In this document: positions 8,195 to 16,614 of the stretch, in pieces | Layout of the letters: each line of letters opens with the position of its first letter | Position numbering within the stretch: position 1 is the first letter of the stretch | Assembly (NCBI GenBank): GCA_019247495.1 | Contig: JAFAOU010000048.1 | Coordinates: forward strand, 1 to 45,243 | Source of the DNA: Acidobacteriota bacterium | GTDB taxonomy: Bacteria; Acidobacteriota; Thermoanaerobaculia; Gp7-AA8 | DNA length: 45,243 bases | Direction of reading: 5' to 3' | The notes under the pieces: generated by a model | Database searches by the model: none | What the model saw: only the letters and a program-made list of their open reading frames with translations | What the model was told of the DNA's origin: nothing | Program-made: the position numbers and the translations under genes

Positions 8195-9988
8195 TTATTG
8201 TAGCGCGTCAGCTTGCTCGCGTCGCATAACCACCACCAACCCCACCGCCGAAACCGCCAACGCTCCGCCGAAGATCACGAACTGCCGCGTGTTGTGGAAG
8301 ATCGCGGCGCCGGTGGCGAACATGATCGAGTAGACGAGGATGATGCCGAGGATCCAGGCGATGGCGTTGCGTGAAAGCTCGCCGTGGATTGGTTCGAGGC
8401 CGCTTTCGCGTGCGACGACGCCCCATCCCGGTCCGGCGGGATGCACTTTTCGGTAGAACGCATCAAGCGTTGCACGCGGTTCGGGTTCGGTCAGCAGTGT
8501 CACCGCGAGCCAGACCACCGTCGTCGACAGCGTGGTGATGATCAGGCTGATCGCGAATCCGCGCGGCGATGCGGCGTCGAGGAAATTGCGCAGCGTCAGC
8601 GACACCACCAGCGCCGCCGCCATCGCGCTCACCTCGGACCACGCATTGATGCGCCACCAGTACCAGCGCAGGATGTAGACGAGGCCCGTTCCCGCGCCGA
8701 GCATCAGCAGGAACTGCCAGGCGTGACTGACTTGATCCATGAACTGCGTGGCGATCAGCGACAGCACGAGCGTGAGCGCGGTCGCCAGGCGTGCGGCAAG
8801 GACGTAGTGCTTCTCCGGCGCGTCGCTCTTGATGAAGCGGCGATAGAGATCGTTGACCAGGTATGACGAGCCCCAGTTCATCTGCGTCGCTTGTGTCGAA
8901 CTGAATGCCGCGACGAACGACGCCAGCATCAATCCGCGCAATCCGGACGGCAGCAGATCCACCATCGCCCGGACGTAGTTGACTCCCGGATCGGCGTCGT
9001 GAACCGCGCCGCCGTACATCACCAGCGTGCAGAGCGCGGTGATCACCCACGGCCAGCTGCGCAGCGCGTAGTGCGCGATATTGAAAAAGAGCGCCGCGCT
9101 GCGCGCTTCGCGTTCCGTGCGGCAGGCCAGCATGTTCTGCACGACGTAGCCGCCGCCGCCCGGCTCCGAACCGGGATACCACGACGCCCACCAGTTCAGG
9201 CAGAGCAGCGCGGCGAGCGTGATCGTCGGCACCATCCACACCGCGTCGCCGCTTGGCCAGAACGACATCGCCGCCGCAGAGGTACCGAACGTCGTCCCGA
9301 TTGGCGAACCGGCGGGATGCGCGAATGCGAGTTTTGCCTTCAGCACGTTCACGCCGCCGACCGCGCTGAGCGCCACGACTGCCAGGACGATCGCGCCCCC
9401 CATTTCGAACAGGTACTGCACGCCGTGCGTCGTCGCCACGCCCCAATAGCCGGAGTAGACGGTGTAGGCGAAGACGATGATCAGGCAGGCGAAGAGGGCG
9501 CCGCGATTCGAAATCCCGAGCGTGCCCTGGAGCACCTTGGCCATGCCGAGGTTCACCCAGCCCATGACGATGATGTTCGCGATCAGGCCGAGGTAAGCGG
9601 CGCGGAAACCGCGCAGGAAGGCGGCGGGTTTGCCGGAGTAGCGCATCTCGGTCATCTCGACGTCGGTGACCACTTCCGCGCGGCGCCAAAGGCGAGCGAA
9701 GAAGAAGACGGTGAGCATGCCCGAGCCGAGCATCGACCACCACAGCCAGTTGCCGGCCACCCCGTTCTTCACCACCATCTCGGTGACCGCCAGCGGCGTG
9801 TCGGCAGAGAACGTCGTGGCCACCATCGCCGTCCCGGCCAGCCACCAAGGCATCGAACGGTGCGAAAGGAAATAGTCGAGCATCGAGCGCTTGGCCTTGC
9901 GTCCGAAGTACAAACCCATACCGACGATCAGCGCGAAGTAGGCAGCGACGATGGCGTAATCGAGTGGCCGAAGTGCAAAGGTGGTCAT
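8195..9988 (-). CDS. Sodium:solute symporter family transporter
   Basis: Sodium-coupled solute transporter of the SSS family, 597 residues with about 13-14 hydrophobic segments spread along its length. Family signatures include the opening LDYAIVAAYFALIVGMGLYF, a YFLSHRSMPWW motif and a MNWGSSYLVNDLYRRF segment. The ATG at 9988 overlaps the stop of the upstream glycosidase gene (ATGA), which fixes the start; the frame stays open further upstream but only as a shadow of that gene. Coupling to a NagZ-like enzyme suggests import of an amino sugar released from cell-wall material. The substrate is inferred only from this neighbour. Confidence 0.88.
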   Translation of the reverse strand: MTTFALRPLDYAIVAAYFALIVGMGLYFGRKAKRSMLDYFLSHRSMPWWLAGTAMVATTFSADTPLAVTEMVVKNGVAGNWLWWSMLGSGMLTVFFFARLWRRAEVVTDVEMTEMRYSGKPAAFLRGFRAAYLGLIANIIVMGWVNLGMAKVLQGTLGISNRGALFACLIIVFAYTVYSGYWGVATTHGVQYLFEMGGAIVLAVVALSAVGGVNVLKAKLAFAHPAGSPIGTTFGTSAAAMSFWPSGDAVWMVPTITLAALLCLNWWASWYPGSEPGGGGYVVQNMLACRTEREARSAALFFNIAHYALRSWPWVITALCTLVMYGGAVHDADPGVNYVRAMVDLLPSGLRGLMLASFVAAFSSTQATQMNWGSSYLVNDLYRRFIKSDAPEKHYVLAARLATALTLVLSLIATQFMDQVSHAWQFLLMLGAGTGLVYILRWYWWRINAWSEVSAMAAALVVSLTLRNFLDAASPRGFAISLIITTLSTTVVWLAVTLLTEPEPRATLDAFYRKVHPAGPGWGVVARESGLEPIHGELSRNAIAWILGIILVYSIMFATGAAIFHNTRQFVIFGGALAVSAVGLVVVMRREQADALQ

Positions 9989-11736
9989 GGTTTGGCGATC
10001 CCCGTTCCGCGCGCGGCCAGTCCCGGGATGGTGACCGGCAGCTTGCCCGAAATTGGCGCCTCGCCGAACAGCGCCTGCACGGCGGCGAGTTGCATGACCG
10101 GCTGGACGCCGTAGGCGCAAATGTAGGTACCAGCCGTCGGAATCTCGCGCAGAAGGTACGGCGTACCGAACGAGATGGCGATGACAGGCTTTTGTATCGC
10201 CGTGAGTAACGTCCGCGCGACTTCGGGAACCGCAATCGATCCCGAGCCTGATCGCGCGCGGACTGCGAGCGCGAAGACGACGACATCTGCATCCTTCGCC
10301 GCGGCGGCCATCGGACCGGCATCGAGCGTGCGCGAGTCGATCAAGAACGTCTGCGGCGGCGCGGTCAGACGCCTCCGCATCTCGCGCTCAAAGTCTGGCA
10401 GCGGCGAAACGACCTCCGGAAAGTCGCTGACGGTGACGATGACAACCCGCGCGTATTTCTTCACCGGCAGCGAGTTGTTCGCTTCGCGCACGAGCGTCAC
10501 GGCGCGGCGCGCGATGCTCGCGGCGAGATCGCGATGCTCTTTCGTATCGAGGCCGCGGAAAATCTCGTCCGGCGTTCCCACCGGCGCGCCCGCGAACGCC
10601 TTCGCATCGAGGATCCGCCGCACCGAGTCGTCGATGCGCGCTTCGCTCAACCGCCCGCTCGCCACCGCCGCCTTCACCGCCTTGATCGCGGCATCGACAT
10701 TCGGCGACATCAGAATCTGATCCTGCCCGGCCTCGATGGCGCGGATGGCCGCTTCGCCGGCGTCGAAGTGCTCGGTGATGCCGCCCATGTCCATGGCGTC
10801 GCTGACGACGAGGCCATCGAATTTCAATTCGTGCCGCAGCAGTTCGCCGACGATCTTCTTCGACGTCGTCGCCGGCATGGTCCCGTTCTGCGGCACCTCG
10901 GACTCCGCCGTCCCGTACGGATTCTCGCCAACTCCCGGACGCCGCACCGGCACCAGCTCGTCATCGAGCGCCGGAACGGCGAGATGTCCGATCATGACCG
11001 ACTTCACACCGGCATCGATCGTGGCGCGGAACGGAATCAATTCGACGCGGTCGAGCCGCGCGCGATCGACGTTCAGAATCGGCAGTGAGCGATGCGAGTC
11101 GACATGCGTATCGCCATGCCCCGGAAAGTGCTTGGCAGTAGCGAGCACATGCTCCGCCTGGACTCCGTTAGCAAAAGCCACCACGAACTTGCTGACTTCG
11201 CCCGGATCCTCGCCAAAGCTGCGTGCGTTGATGACCGGATTGTCGGCATCGACGTTCACGTCCGCGATCGGCGCGTAGATCTGATTGACGCCCACCAGCC
11301 GCGCCTCCCGCGCCACCACCCGCCCCTCACGTTCCGCGAGAGCCGGATCGCCCGTCGCCGCCACCGCCATCGCCCACGGCCAGTAGGTCGTGTCGAGAAA
11401 TCGCATCCCCATCCCCGACTCCAGGTCAGCACTCACCAGCAGCGGCACGCGCGCCTCGCCCTGCAACCGCGCCGTCAGTTGCGCCGTCTCGTAAACATTC
11501 GAGACAGACCAGATCACGCCGCCGACATGGTTCTCGCGAACCTGCCGCCGCAACTCCTGATACGCCCACGACGACTCCGGCATGAAGACGCCGTGCCCGA
11601 GGACGACAAACATCTGCCCGACTTTTTCGTCGAGCGAAAGATCGTCAATGCGGATCGAGTGATGTTGCGGGACCGACGCACACATCGAAGCCAGAAAGGC
11701 TAGCACGGCAGGAACAGCGACTCGGACGCGGCGCAA
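9985..11736 (-). CDS. nagZ: Beta-N-acetylhexosaminidase NagZ-like, glycoside hydrolase family 3
   Basis: GH3 enzyme expected to release N-acetylglucosamine from muropeptides or related glycans, 583 residues. An N-terminal signal sequence points to export. The family motif KHFPGHGDTHVDSHRSLP (about 202-219) carries the Asp-His dyad typical of NagZ. The nucleophile Asp lies in VVSDAMDMGG (about 311-319). The length beyond about residue 390 fits the two-domain Bacillus-type NagZ rather than the short enterobacterial form. The start is TTG at 11736, chosen because it retains the whole signal peptide; no strong Shine-Dalgarno is visible, so a start further in is possible. It overlaps the symporter gene by four bases. 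Confidence 0.88.
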   Translation of the reverse strand: MRRVRVAVPAVLAFLASMCASVPQHHSIRIDDLSLDEKVGQMFVVLGHGVFMPESSWAYQELRRQVRENHVGGVIWSVSNVYETAQLTARLQGEARVPLLVSADLESGMGMRFLDTTYWPWAMAVAATGDPALAEREGRVVAREARLVGVNQIYAPIADVNVDADNPVINARSFGEDPGEVSKFVVAFANGVQAEHVLATAKHFPGHGDTHVDSHRSLPILNVDRARLDRVELIPFRATIDAGVKSVMIGHLAVPALDDELVPVRRPGVGENPYGTAESEVPQNGTMPATTSKKIVGELLRHELKFDGLVVSDAMDMGGITEHFDAGEAAIRAIEAGQDQILMSPNVDAAIKAVKAAVASGRLSEARIDDSVRRILDAKAFAGAPVGTPDEIFRGLDTKEHRDLAASIARRAVTLVREANNSLPVKKYARVVIVTVSDFPEVVSPLPDFEREMRRRLTAPPQTFLIDSRTLDAGPMAAAAKDADVVVFALAVRARSGSGSIAVPEVARTLLTAIQKPVIAISFGTPYLLREIPTAGTYICAYGVQPVMQLAAVQALFGEAPISGKLPVTIPGLAARGTGIAKP

Positions 11737-11769
11737 GTGCGGAGAAGGATAACGGAAGGTCGGTCGCGT

Positions 11770-12180
11770 TTAGCGGTCAGCTACGAATCGGTCGCGCGCA
11801 GCCCAAAGCGCAGCCGCGGTTGCGACCATGGCCCAGGTCGAAGCAAGCAATCCGGCAGCAATCGATGAGTTGATGTGCGGGGAGTTTCGCGTGCTCCAGA
11901 AGCCGAGAAGAGCGCCTGCCAGCGCGGAAGTCAGAATCGCGACTAGAACGAATAAGAGACCTGTACTACGGTTTCGTACAAAGAAAAGAAAGACACCTGC
12001 GATCGCTGCCAGCAGCAGGCCACGGATACCCAGACTGATACCGAAGAAGAACCCTGAAAGGAGCGCGGACAGGCTTCGCTCATGAAAAATGAGAGCGATG
12101 TACAGAAGCGTGGCTGCGACGGTGGCGAGCATCGAAGCCAGCGTCGACAAGCAGGCAAACTTCGCGCAATCCAGTCGCAT
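11770..12180 (-). CDS. Small four-helix membrane protein, function unknown
   Basis: A 136-residue protein dominated by four hydrophobic stretches (about 10-32, 42-66, 72-94 and 107-127), with short charged loops and a basic end (ARDRFVADR). I recognise no family. It starts at ATG 12180, nine bases after the stop of the DUF1573 gene, so the two are likely co-transcribed. No catalytic motif is visible. Confidence 0.6.
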   Translation of the reverse strand: MRLDCAKFACLSTLASMLATVAATLLYIALIFHERSLSALLSGFFFGISLGIRGLLLAAIAGVFLFFVRNRSTGLLFVLVAILTSALAGALLGFWSTRNSPHINSSIAAGLLASTWAMVATAAALWAARDRFVADR

Positions 12181-12189
12181 CACTTCAGA

Positions 12190-13053
12190 CTACTTGATCA
12201 CCGCCCGCACCCCGATCGTGCCCGTCGCGTTCGGATCATCTTTCGACGACACCGCGATCGATTCGTTGAGAGCTCCAGCCTTCGCGCGCGCTCCGTCGAC
12301 GGTCACCGTCAGCGCTTCCTTCGCTTTCGGAGCGAGCTTCACCTTCGTGTCGTACTCGTAGTAGAGGCAGCGGCACGTCGATCGGGCGACCGTGATCGTG
12401 AGCGGCGTCGATGACAGGTTCGTAATCTCGAACTGCCGCACCGCGCGCGTTCCCTTGCGAATCGTTCCGTAATCGGCAACCTCGGGGGCGATGTGGATCG
12501 ATGCCGCGGCGGCCGGCGCCGGAGTTACCGCGGCAGTCGAGACCGTATCGGGACTCGTCGTGGACGGCGGCTGCTCGATCACCTGCGGCGTCGTCGCTTT
12601 CTTGTCCGAGCTGGCGCGCCAGATCAGCCAGCCGATGACGCCGAGGACCGCGACGGCGATCAGCATCATCAGAAGCATGCGCGAGCCGTTGTTCGACGGA
12701 CGATCGGTCGGAACGTCATAGTTGGCGATGCCGTGATCGGTCACGGGCTCCGACGAAACGAGCGGCCGGTTGCCGGGTGCCGTGCCCATCCGCTGCGTCT
12801 CGTTGTACGACGGATTCGGAACTGCGACCGTGCCAGACGCCGTCCCTTTTCCCTCCAACTCATCGAGTTTCCGAAGCGATGCATCGATCGACGCGACCAG
12901 CCGCTGATACTCCCCCGCAAGCTGCTCGGTCGGGGCATCGGGAACCATCCGCACGAGGGTCTCGCGATGGGTCCGGTAATGCTGCCGTAGCACCTCGATC
13001 TCCCGCGCCCGGTCCCCCCGCTTCACGCTGACTGTCCCAAAATCATCAGACAT
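12190..13053 (-). CDS. Single-span protein with C-terminal DUF1573 domain
   Basis: A 287-residue protein. The N-terminal part (1-150) is soluble and largely helical with a charged segment (TVSVKRGDRAREIEVLRQHY), and is probably cytoplasmic. One membrane span follows (LLMMLIAVAVLGVIGWLIW, about 155-173), then a Pro/Thr/Ser/Ala linker and a C-terminal DUF1573 immunoglobulin-like domain (about 208-287: FGTI-type repeat start DYGTIRKG, then FEITNLSSTPL). DUF1573 domains occur on the outer side of the membrane in many environmental bacteria, with no known activity. A CRC motif lies in the domain (STCRCLYY). ATG start at 13053 with an upstream GAGG. Confidence 0.8.
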   Translation of the reverse strand: MSDDFGTVSVKRGDRAREIEVLRQHYRTHRETLVRMVPDAPTEQLAGEYQRLVASIDASLRKLDELEGKGTASGTVAVPNPSYNETQRMGTAPGNRPLVSSEPVTDHGIANYDVPTDRPSNNGSRMLLMMLIAVAVLGVIGWLIWRASSDKKATTPQVIEQPPSTTSPDTVSTAAVTPAPAAAASIHIAPEVADYGTIRKGTRAVRQFEITNLSSTPLTITVARSTCRCLYYEYDTKVKLAPKAKEALTVTVDGARAKAGALNESIAVSSKDDPNATGTIGVRAVIK

Positions 13054-13102
13054 CGGTCACCTCGGACTGCGCATCTTTGCAAAATCCGGGCGGAGGGACA
13101 AA

Positions 13103-13780
13103 TCAGCCGGCGACCGTCCGATACCGCTCCCAGTCCTCGACGACATCAATATCCCAGCGCGCCGGCAGCACGGCTACGTTGCTTTGCCATTCGGCGATTT
13201 TCGAGATGGTTGTCGTGAACACGGACGGCGTACCCCACGCAACGTTTTGAAAAATCGCGGGATCGAAGGCGGCGGCGCGGCAGCCGATGAGGTAGTAGCC
13301 GCCGTCCTCGGCGGGTCCGAGGACCCATTCGCAGGAGTCGAGGAGGGCCAGGGCGTGGTCGATGAGCGTGCGGGGGAGCGACGGATCGTCGACACCGATC
13401 GCGACGATTTTTTGCGTGGCGTGAAAGAAAAAGCGTTCGGAGAAGGCCATCGACAGGCGGTCACCGAGCGTGGCGCCGGTCTGCATGGCGGTGGGGAGAT
13501 CGCCGAAAGCGTCCGCGAGCGCGACGCCGTTTGCGGATTCAGTCGGCGCCCAGAGAACTTCGATTTCGACCTCGGGGGATGGCCGTCCGATCGACGCCAG
13601 CAGATCGCGCAGCATCGTCTCGTACGCGGCGAGGGCGGCGTCCTCACCGATCGATTCGGCGAGCCGCGTCTTCACGTGGCCGCGCTCGGGCAGGCGCGCA
13701 AAGACGAGCAGGCGCTGCGCGGGCGGAGGAACGGTTGGGAACAAGGTGCCGAGTATAGTTTCGCGCTCGATGCGGACCAT
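13103..13780 (-). CDS. DUF2064 / TIGR04282-type glycosyltransferase-like protein
   Basis: A nucleotide-sugar-transferase-like protein of about 225 residues from ATG 13780. It has the family opening LLVFARLPERGHVKTRLA, a GVDDPSLP motif in place of the usual Asp-Xaa-Asp region, and a GPAEDGGYYLIG signature. The family is named for arsenosugar biosynthesis in some bacteria, but no arsenic genes are present here, so the substrate is open. Starting at 13780 overlaps the divergent DUF62 gene by 11 bases. A TTG at 13744 would avoid the overlap, leave a normal-length protein and put a TATACT hexamer directly upstream. Confidence 0.82.
   Translation of the reverse strand: MVRIERETILGTLFPTVPPPAQRLLVFARLPERGHVKTRLAESIGEDAALAAYETMLRDLLASIGRPSPEVEIEVLWAPTESANGVALADAFGDLPTAMQTGATLGDRLSMAFSERFFFHATQKIVAIGVDDPSLPRTLIDHALALLDSCEWVLGPAEDGGYYLIGCRAAAFDPAIFQNVAWGTPSVFTTTISKIAEWQSNVAVLPARWDIDVVEDWERYRTVAG
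13752..13759. promoter_or_regulatory. Candidate overlapping divergent -10 elements
   Basis: AGTATAGT contains TATAGT on the plus strand (13754-13759) and TATACT on the minus strand (13757-13752). Each faces the nearest start codon: the DUF62 ATG at 13770 and the alternative TTG at 13744 of the DUF2064 gene. If both are used, the two transcripts would be nearly leaderless. I found no good -35 for either direction. Confidence 0.35.
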
Positions 13781-14480
13781 CGCACTCCTGACCGACTTCG
13801 GTACGCGCGATCCGTATGTCGCGGCGATGAAGGGCGTGATTGCGTCGCGGTGTGAAGCCGCGATCATCGACCTTACGCACGACATCGCGCCGTTCGATAT
13901 TTGGGAGGCGGCGTTTTTTCTGCGCGACGTCGTTCGCTACTGGCCGGCGGGAACGATCTTCGTCTGCGTCGTCGATCCGGGCGTTGGGACGGCGCGGCGG
14001 ATTGTCGCCGTCGAATCGGACGAGCGGCTTTTTCTCGCGCCGGACAACGGATTGCTGCATTTCGTGCGAGGGGATGCGTTTGACGTGACGGCCGAGTCGC
14101 TGTTTCTCGCGGACGGCTCGACGACGTTTCATGGGCGCGATCGATTCGCGCCGGTGGCGGCCGCGCTGGCGAATGGAAAGCGCATCGACGACCTCGGGCC
14201 GCAAGTCGGCGATCGCGTCCCGCTCGATTACACGCCCGGCGCGATCATTCGCATCGATCGGTTCGGCAACTGCATCACCGATCTCGTTCCGCCGGCGACG
14301 CCATTCGCGGTCGCGGTCAAGGACTGGCGAATCGAGCATGTCCGTACGACCTACACGGGCGATGGTGCGTTCCTCATCATCGGCTCCACCGGCTGCATCG
14401 AGATCTCCGTCGCCAACGGCAGTGCGGCGTCGCTCTTGCAGCTCAGCCGTGGCGATCGCGTCACGATCGTTCCGAAATGA
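13770..14480 (+). CDS. SAM hydroxide adenosyltransferase / SAM hydrolase (DUF62)
   Basis: A 236-residue enzyme of the family that includes fluorinase, chlorinase and the S-adenosylmethionine hydroxide adenosyltransferases. Motifs follow the family order: LLTDFGTRDPYV with Asp9, VVDPGVGTARR, LAPDNGLL, TFHGRDRFAPVAA and IDRFGNCITD. The usual chromosomal reaction is SAM plus water to adenosine plus methionine. Nothing here supports halogenation, since no halometabolite genes lie nearby. Its stop overlaps the start of the penicillin-binding protein gene by four bases, so the pair is coupled, though no functional link is obvious. Confidence 0.88.
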   Translation: MRTIALLTDFGTRDPYVAAMKGVIASRCEAAIIDLTHDIAPFDIWEAAFFLRDVVRYWPAGTIFVCVVDPGVGTARRIVAVESDERLFLAPDNGLLHFVRGDAFDVTAESLFLADGSTTFHGRDRFAPVAAALANGKRIDDLGPQVGDRVPLDYTPGAIIRIDRFGNCITDLVPPATPFAVAVKDWRIEHVRTTYTGDGAFLIIGSTGCIEISVANGSAASLLQLSRGDRVTIVPK

Positions 14481-16168
14481 CCGCCGACTACGCGCAATCC
14501 CGCGAAGTGCAACGTCCGCGCGGACGCCTGCGGCGGCTCGTGCTGCCGCTGCTCATCGCGCTCGTAGTCCTGATCGCGCTGCTGTTCGCCGTGGCGTGGA
14601 TTCCGCTGACGCGATCGCGCGATGCCTGGCTTCACGGCAATGACGCCGCGGCCATCGCCGGCGGCGAGCAGTGGTCGCGGCTGCATCTCTGGCCGGCGCA
14701 ATATCACCAGCTCCTGGCCGCGGCTTACCTCACTTCCGGCAACGCCGCCGCGGCGCGCTCGCACCTCGGCGGCATCGGCAACATCCACTTGTCCATCATT
14801 TCGAAAGACGATGTTGCGCGGCGGCTTTTCGCGCGCGAACGCTATGACGACTTTCTCGCGTACGACGCCGCGTCGCGCGACGCGAAAGAAAACGCCGACG
14901 TCCCGCTGTACCGCGCGGCCGCGCTCGTGGCGACGAATCGCGTGGCCGAGGGGCAGAAGGTGTTCGCATCGATCGACAGGGCCCATGTGAATGCATCGCG
15001 CTACGCCTCGCTGCAGCGCGCGGTCACGGCGCGCGCGGCAGGCGACGCGCCTTATGTTTTCGACCGCAACGGCGGCACGATCGGCACGATCCGCGCGAAC
15101 GATGTCATCGCGACTAACGATGACTTCGCGCCGATCATCAACCGCGAAGCAGGTGCCTTGACGATCGGCGCGAATTTGCCGCAGCTCGGCGCGAACGCCA
15201 CGATCGAAACGACGCTTGATCCCTTCGTGCAGAAGGCGGCGCTGAAGGCGCTCGCCGGATTCCGCGGCTCGCTCGTGGCCATCGATCCGCGCACGAACGA
15301 GATCCTGGCCATCGCCAGCAGCCCTGGTAAGGGATCGCTCGCCAATCTCGCGCTCGACCATCAATACGAGCCAGGATCGGTAGTCAAGGTGTTGACAGGT
15401 TTGAATGCCGAGAATGGCGGCGCCGACCTGAGCTCGATGTTTCCGTACACCTGTAAGGGATTTCTCGACATCGACGGCCGCCATTTCGGCGACTGGCTCG
15501 CCGCGGGCCACGGGACCCTGAACTCGATCGACGACGCGCTCGCCGTCTCCTGCAACGTTTTCTTCGCCGACGCCGGTCTCCGCCTCGGCGTCGATCGTCT
15601 GACCCGCTTCATGACCGCTGCCGGTTTCAACGGCCAGGCGAACCTCGGCGTGTTCCAGGTGCCGCTCGGCAAAACGGTCGGCCAGGCTTTCAATCATTTC
15701 GAGACCGCCTTCCTCGCCATCGGCCTCGAACACGAGTCGATGAACGCGCTGCACGTGGCGATGATCGCGTCGATGATGGCCAACCGCGGCGAGCTGACGA
15801 CGCCGAAGCTGCTCGTGCAACGCCGCTCGATCCTCGGCGACGTCGTCTACAGCGCATCGAAGCAGGGATCGACGCGCCTCGCCTCACCCGCTGCCGCCGA
15901 AACGATGGTCCACGCGATGGAAGCCGTCGCGACCGAGGCGAAAGGAACCGGCCGCCGCGCGCCAGTGGCGGGGATTTCACTGGCGATGAAAACCGGCACC
16001 GCCGGCGAACGAAAGAGCGGCCTCGAAGCGCTGATCCTTGCATTCGCGCCGGTGCAGTCGCCGAAGATCGCCTTCGGCGTGATCGCCGAGGATGCAGGGC
16101 CCGCCGAGTTCGCAGGCGCAAAGATCGCGCACGATTTTCTGGAAGCGATGTCGCCGCGGTTGAGGTGA
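14477..16168 (+). CDS. Transpeptidase-type penicillin-binding protein with helical N-terminus
   Basis: A 563-residue peptidoglycan DD-transpeptidase-like protein. One N-terminal membrane anchor (about 21-43) is followed by an Ala-rich helical region with TPR-like spacing (about 45-190), then a transpeptidase domain from about 240. The three penicillin-binding motifs are intact: SVVK (Ser301-Lys304), SCN (358-360) and KTG (505-507). The pedestal/dimerisation domain normal in FtsI or PBP2 is absent and no glycosyltransferase domain is present. The ATG at 14477 overlaps the DUF62 stop. Transpeptidase is the likely activity; division, elongation or sporulation-type roles cannot be told apart. Confidence 0.85.
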   Translation: MTADYAQSREVQRPRGRLRRLVLPLLIALVVLIALLFAVAWIPLTRSRDAWLHGNDAAAIAGGEQWSRLHLWPAQYHQLLAAAYLTSGNAAAARSHLGGIGNIHLSIISKDDVARRLFARERYDDFLAYDAASRDAKENADVPLYRAAALVATNRVAEGQKVFASIDRAHVNASRYASLQRAVTARAAGDAPYVFDRNGGTIGTIRANDVIATNDDFAPIINREAGALTIGANLPQLGANATIETTLDPFVQKAALKALAGFRGSLVAIDPRTNEILAIASSPGKGSLANLALDHQYEPGSVVKVLTGLNAENGGADLSSMFPYTCKGFLDIDGRHFGDWLAAGHGTLNSIDDALAVSCNVFFADAGLRLGVDRLTRFMTAAGFNGQANLGVFQVPLGKTVGQAFNHFETAFLAIGLEHESMNALHVAMIASMMANRGELTTPKLLVQRRSILGDVVYSASKQGSTRLASPAAAETMVHAMEAVATEAKGTGRRAPVAGISLAMKTGTAGERKSGLEALILAFAPVQSPKIAFGVIAEDAGPAEFAGAKIAHDFLEAMSPRLR

Positions 16169-16254
16169 GACCTTCTAGCGCGCGCGAAAGTCGACGATCT
16201 TCGACTGATCCCTGCGGATTTACGCGGTCCGTCGGCGAAGCCGGCGTAAGAACC

Positions 16255-16402
16255 GTAGCCCACATCTTCAGATGTGGGAGCGTCGATCACCTCATTTTTG
16301 TGAGCCCGCTTGAGCGGGCGAAAGAAAGCTTTCTCTCGCGCGCCAAGGCGCGCTCACAAATCGAGCAACACTCGCTGCCCCACGGCTCAAAGCCGTGGGC
16401 TA
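16255..16402. repeat. Composite palindromic intergenic element
   Basis: The 446-bp gap 16169-16614 has no gene. Inside it GTAGCCCAC (16255-16263) and GTGGGCTAC (near 16397-16403) enclose nested hairpins: CCCACATCT/AGATGTGGG (16259-16278), GCCCGCT/AGCGGGC (16304-16319), the perfect 12-mer AGAAAGCTTTCT (16323-16334), GCGCGCC/GGCGCGC (16338-16353) and CCCACGGCT/AGCCGTGGG (16379-16399). A longer pairing, TTTGTGAGC with GCTCACAAA (16297-16305 and 16352-16360), holds the centre together. I see nothing else in the gap. Confidence 0.75.
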
Positions 16403-16614
16403 CCGGTCTTATGCAGGCTACGCCGGCGGACAAGTCGTCCTTTGCGGGAGTCATACTCGCAGTCTCGAAAAAATGAGCTTCGTTTTTAATAACAATCCAT
16501 GCGCTCGCTCAACTCGTTCGTGCGCCATTCGTTCGCGATGCAAGAAACTGTGACTACACCTCCGCGCAAACGCGGCGCACGATCTGCTCTTGTGGCCGGC
16601 CGGAGGATTCAATC

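Noticed and set aside
8463..10322. Alternative minus-strand frame of 619 codons across the symporter gene
   Set aside because: Arg-rich out-of-frame translation; the symporter frame has clear membrane helices and family motifs.
13770..14480. Fluorinase or chlorinase activity for the DUF62 protein
   Set aside because: The general family motifs fit the common SAM hydroxide adenosyltransferase, and no halometabolite genes are nearby.
14351..15820. Long open frame (489 codons) on the minus strand opposite the penicillin-binding protein gene
   Set aside because: It lies wholly antisense to a gene with complete catalytic motifs, is Arg/Glu/His-rich as expected for GC-rich shadow frames, and has no recognisable domain.
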